39,441 nt of DNA from CAZPMC01 sp964587755 (GTDB lineage: Bacteria > Bacillota > Clostridia > Acetivibrionales > DTU013). Below, one piece after another: positions 33,695-39,441 of the stretch. The stretch is from NCBI GenBank assembly GCA_964587755.1, contig CAZPMC010000019.1, forward strand, positions 1 through 39,441, written 5' to 3'. Numbering within the stretch: position 1 is the first letter of the stretch; the number at the start of each line of letters is the position of its first letter. The position numbers were made by a program, and so were the translations under genes. The notes below the pieces were generated by a model that saw only the letters and a list, made by a program, of their open reading frames with translations, ran no database searches and was not told where the DNA came from.

Positions 33695-34861
33695 TTATTT
33701 ATGCTTGTTTACAAAGCGTTGAATCCTCACTAACGCTTCCTTAATATTTTCATATGAATTGGCATATGTAGCTCTTACAAATCCCTCCCCGCAGCTTCCA
33801 AAGGCAGAGCCTGGCACAACAAGCACCTTCTCCTCCTTCAATAATCCTTCACAGAATTCGTCGGAGGTCATGTTTGTGGAACGGATACAGGGGAATACAT
33901 AAAATGCTCCCAGGGGTTCAAAGCAGTCAAGTCCCGCCTTTCTAAAGCCGTCAACCATTACACGCCTTCTTCTGTTGTATTCTCTTACCATAGAGGCAAC
34001 TTCCGAATCACAGTTGCTCAGGGCTTCTGAAGCTGCATATTGAGCAGTGGTGGGCGAACACATAATGGCATACTGATGAATCTTGTTCATAGCCTCAATA
34101 AGAATGGGATGAGCACATACATATCCTATTCTCCAGCCTGTCATTGCAAATGCCTTGGAAAAACCGTTTATTAAAATCGTTTTTTCCTTCATCTCTGGAA
34201 AGCTTGCAAATGAGACGTGTTTTCTCCCGTAAGTCAGCTCACTGTATATTTCATCGGATATGACAATAATATTTTTGTCCTTAAGAACATTCACCAGCTT
34301 CTGCAGCTCTTCGCCTGTCATTATTGCTCCTGTAGGGTTGTTTGGATATGGCAGAATAAGTACCTTTGTTTTGTCCGTGATAGCTGCCTCAAGCTGTTCA
34401 GGCATCAATTTGAATTCATTTTCAGCCCGCAGCTCAATAGTGACAGGTGTAGCTCCGGTGAAGCTTGCACAGCCCTTGTAAGCCACAAAGCTTGGCTCGG
34501 GTATAATAACCTCATCTCCCGGTCCGGCAAGGGTTCTTAATGCTAAATCAATTCCCTCACTTGCGCCTACAGTTACAACTATTTCAGTTGCAGGATCATA
34601 GGACAAATTGTATTTTCTGTGTAGGTAGCCTGATATTTGCCTTCTTAATTCTATGAAGCCTGGGTTTGATGAGTAATGGGTGTGGCCACGTTCCAATGAA
34701 TATATGCCTGCTTCCCTTATGCTCCACGGTGTTACAAAATCAGGCTCTCCAATACCGAGTGAAATTGCATCCTTCATCTCATTTATAAGGTCAAAGTACT
34801 TTCTGATACCTGATGGCGGCACATTCTTTACAGACTGTCTTAACATGTCGGATAGGTTCAT
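33695..34861 (-). CDS. alaT: Class I aminotransferase, AlaT-like
   Basis: 388-residue PLP aminotransferase of the fold I PatA/AspC group. Motifs: GIGEPDFVTP near the N-terminus, TVGASEGIDLALR, ILPYPNNPTGAIM, and the Schiff-base lysine in NGFSKAFAMTGWRIGY. Paired with an Lrp-type regulator by a 4-base ATGA overlap, it has the length and layout of B. subtilis alaR-alaT, where AlaT is the alanine transaminase. The T-box in front, with a possible Ala specifier codon, fits that reading. Other 2-oxo acid substrates remain possible. Confidence 0.85.
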   Translation of the reverse strand: MNLSDMLRQSVKNVPPSGIRKYFDLINEMKDAISLGIGEPDFVTPWSIREAGIYSLERGHTHYSSNPGFIELRRQISGYLHRKYNLSYDPATEIVVTVGASEGIDLALRTLAGPGDEVIIPEPSFVAYKGCASFTGATPVTIELRAENEFKLMPEQLEAAITDKTKVLILPYPNNPTGAIMTGEELQKLVNVLKDKNIIVISDEIYSELTYGRKHVSFASFPEMKEKTILINGFSKAFAMTGWRIGYVCAHPILIEAMNKIHQYAIMCSPTTAQYAASEALSNCDSEVASMVREYNRRRRVMVDGFRKAGLDCFEPLGAFYVFPCIRSTNMTSDEFCEGLLKEEKVLVVPGSAFGSCGEGFVRATYANSYENIKEALVRIQRFVNKHK

Positions 34862-35352
34862 AATCTGACTGCCTCCCTGTCATCTTTACCGCTGGTTTCA
34901 AAAATAACACCCTCATCCTTGTATTTCTTCAATACAAAATGAGTTGAGGTGCTAAGGACAGATTCCAGCGGTGCCAGTTTTTCCGCGACAAACAATGCAA
35001 CTTCTTTCATGCTGCTGCCCTCAATAATAACAGTAAGGTCAAATCCACCTGACATGAGATAGCATGCCTTAACCTGAGGATATCTGTAAATCCGCTCTGC
35101 AACTTTATCAAAGCCTTGCCCTCTCTGAGGTGTGACTCTAACCTCGATAAGTGCAGTTACATTCTCCTTATTTGAGTTCTCCCAATTTATCAGAGTGTTG
35201 TATCCAACAATAACATTTTCATCCTCCAGCTTTTTAATCGCCTCACGCACCTCTTCAACGCTTTTGTCAAGCATTAAAGCTATTTCCTCAACACTAGCCC
35301 TGGCGTTATTCTCCAATATTTCTAAAATCTCTTCCATTAAAATATCTTCCAT
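34858..35352 (-). CDS. alaR: Lrp/AsnC family regulator, AlaR-like
   Basis: 164 residues. N-terminal winged helix-turn-helix (ASVEEIALMLDKSVEEVREA), then a RAM/ACT-like effector domain (ALIEVRVTPQRGQGFDKVAE with SGGFDLTVIIEG) that in this family binds amino acids and drives oligomer changes. It shares ATGA with the aminotransferase, so it is probably a local regulator of that pair. ATG at 35352 has AAAGGAG 9 bases upstream; an in-frame ATG five codons later also has a fair site. Transcribed behind a T-box leader. Confidence 0.88.
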   Translation of the reverse strand: MEDILMEEILEILENNARASVEEIALMLDKSVEEVREAIKKLEDENVIVGYNTLINWENSNKENVTALIEVRVTPQRGQGFDKVAERIYRYPQVKACYLMSGGFDLTVIIEGSSMKEVALFVAEKLAPLESVLSTSTHFVLKKYKDEGVIFETSGKDDREAVRL

Positions 35353-35388
35353 TAATTTTCGCTCCTTTCATCTTCCATATAAAAATAA

Positions 35389-35658
35389 AACTCCTTAATC
35401 CCTGATGAAGGGACGAAGGAGTTATCCGCGGTACCACCCTAATTAACGCTTTCGCGTTCTCTTTACGGGCACTTGTATGCCCACCCTCTATAACGTGAGG
35501 ACACGTCACCCTTTATCCTTATGGTTTAAATACTAAGGTTTCTCAGGGCAATGTTCAAAGGCTGCCTTCCTCCTGCTCATTTACCGGATTCCACCTGCCT
35601 CCGGCTCTCTTTAAAACTCACAGGAATACTCTTCCTTATCATCACAGGTTATTAAATT
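35389..35658 (-). promoter_or_regulatory. T-box leader of the alaR-alaT operon
   Basis: The minus-strand RNA contains the invariant T-box AGGGTGGTACCGCGG (35426-35440). A terminator hairpin AACTCCTT...AAGGAGTT (35389-35423) followed by TTTTATTTTT comes after it. Upstream, stem I has an AGAGAG segment, a GGTGGAA apical loop, an AGTA loop-E strand and its partner GGAA. By folding the right strand, the specifier codon is probably GCA (Ala, 35565-35563) or GGC (Gly, 35566-35564); context favours GCA. Uncharged cognate tRNA would stabilise the antiterminator and allow transcription. Confidence 0.93.
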
Positions 35659-35665
35659 GAATTAT

Positions 35666-35694
35666 ATTATAGCAATTGAATACAGTGAAATCAA
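35666..35694 (-). promoter_or_regulatory. Sigma-A promoter of the T-box leader
   Basis: TTGATT (35689-35694), 17 bases, perfect TATAAT (35666-35671) on the minus strand; start near 35659. Confidence 0.75.
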
Positions 35695-35708
35695 GTGTGT
35701 TTAATAAT

Positions 35709-36179
35709 TTATTGCCAAAGCTCCTCTAACTCCCCTTCCTGGTCCTCTTCCCCAGAAAAGTGGTCGAGCTGGTCTTCAAACTTCTTTAGGGTGCAAGCTA
35801 TTTCTTCCTTGAGGGCTTTCATTTCCTGGCGTATGTCTACCAGCCGCTCCTTCTCTTTTTCAATAGAATCCTCAAGATTTTTCCTTTCTCCCAAAGCCTC
35901 TTTACGAGCTTCTTCAAGCATCATATCAGCCTTTTCTTGAGCCTTAATCAGCACCTCTGCAATTTTATTCCTGTCCTCAATAATTTGGTCGGATATACTG
36001 TGGAGCTCTTCATATTTTGCTCTATAATCTCTGCACTCAATTTTCAAAGCCTCGATTTCTTTATCCTTCTCCGAAAGCTTTTGCTCAAATTCATTGAGCA
36101 TCTTTTCAATATATGAGTTAACATCAGACTTTTTAAAACCACCCATAAACGAAGTTCTAAAGCGTTTTTCTCCAGGCAA
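35709..36179 (-). CDS. DivIVA-domain coiled-coil protein
   Basis: 156 residues. A short N-terminal DivIVA-like motif (SFMGGFKKSDVNSYIEKM) is followed by an almost continuous coiled coil from about residue 25 to 130 rich in Glu/Lys/Arg, and an acidic tail (GEEDQEGELEELW). DivIVA and its relatives sit at curved membranes of poles and septa and recruit partners. I chose TTG at 36179 (MPGEKRFRTSF), 8 bases after AAGGAGG; the longer TTG reading at 36203 would place that site inside the gene. It stands alone between a terminator and the T-box promoter. Confidence 0.75.
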   Translation of the reverse strand: MPGEKRFRTSFMGGFKKSDVNSYIEKMLNEFEQKLSEKDKEIEALKIECRDYRAKYEELHSISDQIIEDRNKIAEVLIKAQEKADMMLEEARKEALGERKNLEDSIEKEKERLVDIRQEMKALKEEIACTLKKFEDQLDHFSGEEDQEGELEELWQ

Positions 36180-36271
36180 GTCGTTACCCTCCTTTTCTAA
36201 CAATCAATACCTATATATTCAATAAAGTTTTTTAAAATCCTGCTTTTCGATAATAAATACTAAATAAAAAC

Positions 36272-36305
36272 AGCTCTCCCGTCTTTTATTCACTGACGGA
36301 GAGCT
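36272..36305 (-). terminator. Terminator of trxA
   Basis: AGCTCTCCGTC and GACGGGAGAGCT pair with a single bulged G around an 11-base loop, followed by GTTTTTATTT on the minus strand, starting about 25 bases past the trxA stop. Confidence 0.9.
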
Positions 36306-36330
36306 GCTCTTTTGCATAGCAATTATTATC

Positions 36331-36660
36331 TTATATATTTTTGTCTATTAACCGGGCAAACTCGTCTTTTGTCCTGACTCCCACAACCTTTTCAACTATC
36401 TGGCCATCCTTAAAGAGCATAACAGTAGGGATGCTCATGATTCTAAATTTTGAAGATAAATCACTTTGTTCATCAACATTTACTTTCGCTATAATAGCTT
36501 TACCTTCATATTCCTCAGCTAACTGGTCCATTATTGGTGAAACCTGTCTGCAAGGTCCGCACCAGGACGCCCAAAAATCAACAAGCACAGGCTTCTCTGA
36601 GCTTGAAACCAGTTCATTAAAATTCTCATTTGTCAGTGTTAACGTTTTATTATCAGCCAT
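36331..36660 (-). CDS. trxA: Thioredoxin
   Basis: 109-residue cytoplasmic disulfide reductase. Active site WASWCGPCRQVSPIM; the cis-proline loop MSIPTVMLFKDG and the C-terminal GVRTKDEFARLID complete the fold. ATG at 36660 after CGGGAGG. Flanked by its own terminator, and 81 bases from the propeller gene upstream, so probably monocistronic. Confidence 0.96.
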   Translation of the reverse strand: MADNKTLTLTNENFNELVSSSEKPVLVDFWASWCGPCRQVSPIMDQLAEEYEGKAIIAKVNVDEQSDLSSKFRIMSIPTVMLFKDGQIVEKVVGVRTKDEFARLIDKNI

Positions 36661-36741
36661 TGTATTACCTCCCGAAAAATGTTCATCATGGTCAACTTTT
36701 GTTATTATTACCCCTAATGAATATTATGAAACAAAAATATA

Positions 36742-37767
36742 TTATTTTATTAAAACTGTCAAATAAAGCTTGTGGTTTTTTAACGATACGGCATAGTCCG
36801 AAGTCACTGCCAAAAGCTCACCGTCAAATCCGGTCACATCGCAGGTTTCAATATTCCGCACAGTCCTCTCATGTGCATTAACAGTATATATTAACCCGTC
36901 TGAAGAGATTAGTATATCTGACCTGCCAAGAGGCTCCCTTAAATTTATGCTCACCCATTCCTCTGCCTTCTGTCCGGCTTTTCCCTTGTAAAAACTAGTA
37001 ATGTTCCCTTCATCATCACATACTGCTGCATATATATAATCCTTATTATCAACAGCCAGTAATTGATTCGCTTCCTCAATCGGAATCTCAGTTGTATTTC
37101 CCGTACTTCCGTTCCTTACTTTAATTTTTCCGTCTTCAGCTTGATATATAAGGTTATCTGAGTACATATTCGTCTTAATAATTGTCCGTACACCTGTTGG
37201 CATTATATAGTCCAAATTGTCCATTATGTCAAACTTGTAAACTTTGGCCTTTTCATCATTTATCCTGATCATAACATAAACAACATTAGTTAGTGGGGAT
37301 AGCTCTATGTCGATGATTTCTGAATCTTCCGGCAAACCAATAATTATCGGGTAGCTTCTGGCGAGATTAGAGTTAATATCATAAGTAGAGATACACACCT
37401 GACCTTTTTCTCCACCAGGTTCTTTTGTTGCGTAAACCAACATATCTCTGTCAGGAAGCCACCTGAAGAATGTTAATTCACCTTCTTGAGCATCAGGTAC
37501 CTTTACAGCTTTTTTGCTGTCTGCCATTGATATAATCAAATCATTCGAAAGTCTATAAGCAACATACATTCCATCATAGGATACCTTTATATCCCGGGCA
37601 CCTTTAGGAAGGTTAATGCTGCGGTTTTTCACAGCCTGACTGTCATCTTTATATACTCTGGCGGTGCCCCTTGAGGGAAGATAAATATAATTTATATACG
37701 CCAAAACTGCAGTTTGTATGACGATTGATAAAATTACCCAGCTAAGTAATCTTCCAATCCTTCTCAG
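36742..37767 (-). CDS. Membrane-anchored beta-propeller-like protein, apparent CTG start
   Basis: 341 residues if started at CTG 37767. An N-terminal basic patch (RRIGRLL) and a membrane segment (SWVILSIVIQTAVLAYI) are followed by about 300 residues of repeated beta-strand units (DIKVSYDGMYVAYRLSND, ELTFFRWLPDRDMLVYAT, IDIELSPLTNVVYVMIR), as in WD/YVTN-type propellers. Function unknown. The CTG overlaps the stop of the upstream gene as CTGA; TGA codons just upstream in this frame rule out an earlier start. The next initiator, TTG at 37704, would cut the membrane segment in half. It is probably an extracytoplasmic partner of the NAGPA protein. Confidence 0.7.
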   Translation of the reverse strand: MRRIGRLLSWVILSIVIQTAVLAYINYIYLPSRGTARVYKDDSQAVKNRSINLPKGARDIKVSYDGMYVAYRLSNDLIISMADSKKAVKVPDAQEGELTFFRWLPDRDMLVYATKEPGGEKGQVCISTYDINSNLARSYPIIIGLPEDSEIIDIELSPLTNVVYVMIRINDEKAKVYKFDIMDNLDYIMPTGVRTIIKTNMYSDNLIYQAEDGKIKVRNGSTGNTTEIPIEEANQLLAVDNKDYIYAAVCDDEGNITSFYKGKAGQKAEEWVSINLREPLGRSDILISSDGLIYTVNAHERTVRNIETCDVTGFDGELLAVTSDYAVSLKNHKLYLTVLIK

Positions 37768-38774
37768 CCTTCATCACCGCCTTCTTCGGATTTGACAACA
37801 AAGGCTGTAGGCACTGCTCTTTCTCCAAGCTTATCGGAAGGCTTGTTTATAACCCTTCCGTTGAAATACATGGTGGTCGAAGATCCTCCATCCAGATTTG
37901 CAGCATTAACGGCTCCAAATGAAAGCAGTATATCCTGAACATCCTTAAGTGTCGCTCCAAATGATTGTATGTTTCTTCCGTCTATTACAAGCATCAAAAC
38001 TTCCCCTGTCCTTCTTTGCCCGATGGCAGTCCGGGGGGCTATTCCCCATCCTCCGTCTCCTTTTTGTATTGTAGGCTTTCCGTTAACAATCAGAGGAGGG
38101 CCGAAGCTTACTCCTTCCCTGACTCCATATTCCTTAAGCTTTTCTATAGAGTGCTTGCCTACAATCAGCATCCCCTCCTTAGTGAATGCTACTGTATCCT
38201 GCTCTATGGTTTCGCTTTCTAATTGATTATATACAACCTCACCATTATGAATAATAAATCCCATTGGTTTCCCTCCTGTACCGATCCAGCCCTGATCCAT
38301 AAAGCCTCCTCCATTTATAGCAGCCACACCCTTATAGTTTCTGGCAATTTGGCTGGTGGTTTCACCCGAGTCAGGCATCCTGGAGGAATATCCTGATATA
38401 ATACGTGTGGGGTCATGTACTATCATAAGCTTCCCTTTAAAATCCACACCGTCAATATTATATATTTCTATTTTATCGCTGTGCCCGTTCCCAAAGCTCA
38501 ATTTCTCAAGCTTCTCTCCCTGTCCTGTCGGGTACTTTGCATAAGAGCTTCCGATTATTTGGAGTATTTCCTCCTCAGATAAAAAACATCTTGCAATATA
38601 CTGATGTGTTAGTGTGTTCCAGGAAGCACCGACAACAGTCCTTTTAACCTCCTCAAAGGGACCGTAAAATATATAAAGAGGCAGTGTTATGCTTGTAAAA
38701 ATCAACTCAAATATTAAAAATATTAAAATGCGCCGCCCTTTTGACTTTGACGCCGCTTTTTTTACATTTTGCAT
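37764..38774 (-). CDS. Phosphodiester glycosidase (NAGPA) domain protein
   Basis: 336 residues. An N-terminal basic stretch and one membrane segment (ILIFLIFELIFTSITLPLYI) are followed by a domain of the NAGPA family, named after the human enzyme that uncovers mannose-6-phosphate; bacterial members act on cell-surface glycan phosphodiesters. Motifs: VAAINGGGFMDQGW, SFGPPLIVNGKP, IAPRTAIGQR, LMLVIDGRN and NAANLDGGSSTTMYFNG. ATG at 38774 with GAGGAG upstream. First gene of a pair with the propeller protein (stop and start overlap). Probably a cell-envelope enzyme facing outward. Confidence 0.9.
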   Translation of the reverse strand: MQNVKKAASKSKGRRILIFLIFELIFTSITLPLYIFYGPFEEVKRTVVGASWNTLTHQYIARCFLSEEEILQIIGSSYAKYPTGQGEKLEKLSFGNGHSDKIEIYNIDGVDFKGKLMIVHDPTRIISGYSSRMPDSGETTSQIARNYKGVAAINGGGFMDQGWIGTGGKPMGFIIHNGEVVYNQLESETIEQDTVAFTKEGMLIVGKHSIEKLKEYGVREGVSFGPPLIVNGKPTIQKGDGGWGIAPRTAIGQRRTGEVLMLVIDGRNIQSFGATLKDVQDILLSFGAVNAANLDGGSSTTMYFNGRVINKPSDKLGERAVPTAFVVKSEEGGDEG

Positions 38775-38871
38775 TTTAGCTCCTCTATCGTAAAATTATC
38801 CGGCTATATTTTATCACAGGCAATTGATTTAGGTCGACATACCCAGATGTTTTTAATAAATATTTAACAAA

Positions 38872-38900
38872 TTTACACTAAAAATATGGTAACATATATA
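38872..38900 (+). promoter_or_regulatory. Sigma-A promoter of glgP
   Basis: TTTACA (38872-38877), 17 bases, TATATA (38895-38900); leader of about 90 bases before the ATG at 38996. Confidence 0.55.
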
Positions 38901-38995
38901 GAATTATATTAATAAAAATGGTTCAATACTCAAAAGTGTGGATAAGAATATACAATATACCAACCGATTTTGGTCTTACTCAAGGAGGCACTTGC

Positions 38996-39441
38996 ATGAA
39001 CCCAATTGGTAGAATTTCTGTTTCGACAATAGTACCTGACGGCCTTTCAGGCCTTTTAGATTTATCAAAGAATTACTGGTGGACTTGGAATTATGAAGTC
39101 CTTGAGCTGTATAAATCCATAGACCCGTCTCTGTGGGAAGAAGCAGGTGCAAATCCCGTCGCATTTTTACGAAGAGTCAGTAAAAAAGCCCTTGCTAATT
39201 TGCAGACGGACACTGATTTTATGAAAAGATACACTTATGTTATGAATAAATATAATGACTATATAAGCAGAACAGATACATGGTTCAATGGGAATTATCC
39301 GGATTTTAAATCAAATTCTGTGGCTTATTTCTCTGCGGAGTATGGTTTAAATGAAAATCTGCCCATCTATTCCGGCGGACTCGGTGTTTTATCAGGGGAT
39401 CACTGTAAATCCGCCAGTGACCTTGGTATACCGTTTACGGC
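38996..39441 (+). CDS. glgP: Alpha-glucan phosphorylase, N-terminal part (cut by window edge)
   Basis: 148 codons of an alpha-glucan (glycogen/maltodextrin) phosphorylase of the long DUF3417-type, which releases glucose-1-phosphate with PLP. The N-terminal DUF3417 region includes LSKNYWWTWNYEVLELYKSI; the catalytic GT35 part begins with VAYFSAEYGLNENLPIYSGG and LGVLSGDHCKSASDLG. ATG at 38996 sits 7 bases after CAAGGAGG. The PLP lysine and active-site loops are beyond the window. Divergent from the NAGPA gene. Confidence 0.95.
   Translation, partial: MNPIGRISVSTIVPDGLSGLLDLSKNYWWTWNYEVLELYKSIDPSLWEEAGANPVAFLRRVSKKALANLQTDTDFMKRYTYVMNKYNDYISRTDTWFNGNYPDFKSNSVAYFSAEYGLNENLPIYSGGLGVLSGDHCKSASDLGIPFT

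Noticed and set aside
35306..35509. 67-codon open frame upstream of the Lrp gene
   Set aside because: It lies over the T-box and terminator of the leader RNA.

Overview
The window looks like a chromosomal segment of a low-GC Gram-positive anaerobe of the class Clostridia. I infer a relative of the cellulolytic clostridia (Ruminiclostridium/Acetivibrio type). The grounds are AT-rich DNA, GGAGG-type ribosome binding sites, sigma-A promoters, a T-box, glycine and c-di-GMP-I riboswitches, PurBox-like sites, a class D sortase, an Fe-S type PurF and a DUF3417-type glucan phosphorylase. No phage, insertion sequence, CRISPR array, tRNA or rRNA is visible. Almost everything is on the minus strand; only the DUF1015 gene, the MATE gene and the truncated glgP at the right edge run on plus.

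Layout, left to right. 1-4.7 kb: end-truncated 7TM-PAS-GGDEF protein, a nucleotide-sugar 6-dehydrogenase, an AI-2E family permease, and a small Gly/Met-rich protein with a two-domain PRC-barrel protein. 4.8-10.97 kb: a serine block. DUF1015 (plus strand) faces a minus-strand operon of class V aminotransferase, serA and sortase D, which starts from a perfect sigma-A promoter and a glycine riboswitch with its own terminator. A secreted transglutaminase-like protein follows, with its own promoter and a clear c-di-GMP-I (GEMM) riboswitch. 11-20 kb: a long directon purE-purF-purM-purN-purH-purD-nadD-yqeK-lysA. 20-25.3 kb: a PbuG/AzgA purine permease with a long leader and a PurBox-like pair upstream, an AEC transporter, a DUF368 (PopT-type) polyprenyl-phosphate translocase and a MATE exporter. 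25.3-26.5 kb: a three-gene ABC-2 export operon reduced to remnants by several internal deletions. 26.6-29.1 kb: a REC-PAS-PAS-GGDEF-EAL protein. 29.5-33.6 kb: guaA, a LarC protein without its C-terminal domain, prfB with its +1 frameshift, and a REC-ANTAR regulator. 33.7-35.7 kb: alaR-alaT-like Lrp regulator and aminotransferase under a T-box. 35.7-39.4 kb: a DivIVA-like coiled-coil protein, thioredoxin, a membrane-anchored propeller-like protein coupled to a NAGPA-type phosphodiester glycosidase, and divergent glgP.

Three themes link the genes. (1) Purine supply: de novo enzymes, GMP synthase and a purine permease. (2) c-di-GMP: a likely cyclase, a likely phosphodiesterase and a riboswitch effector over a secreted transglutaminase. 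(3) Serine/glycine: phosphoglycerate dehydrogenase and an aminotransferase under glycine control, without a recognisable phosphoserine phosphatase, and with DUF1015 as the odd neighbour. The points most worth a second look are the DUF1015 question, the unassigned pbuG leader, the T-box over alaRT, the apparent CTG start of the propeller gene and the LarC truncation.
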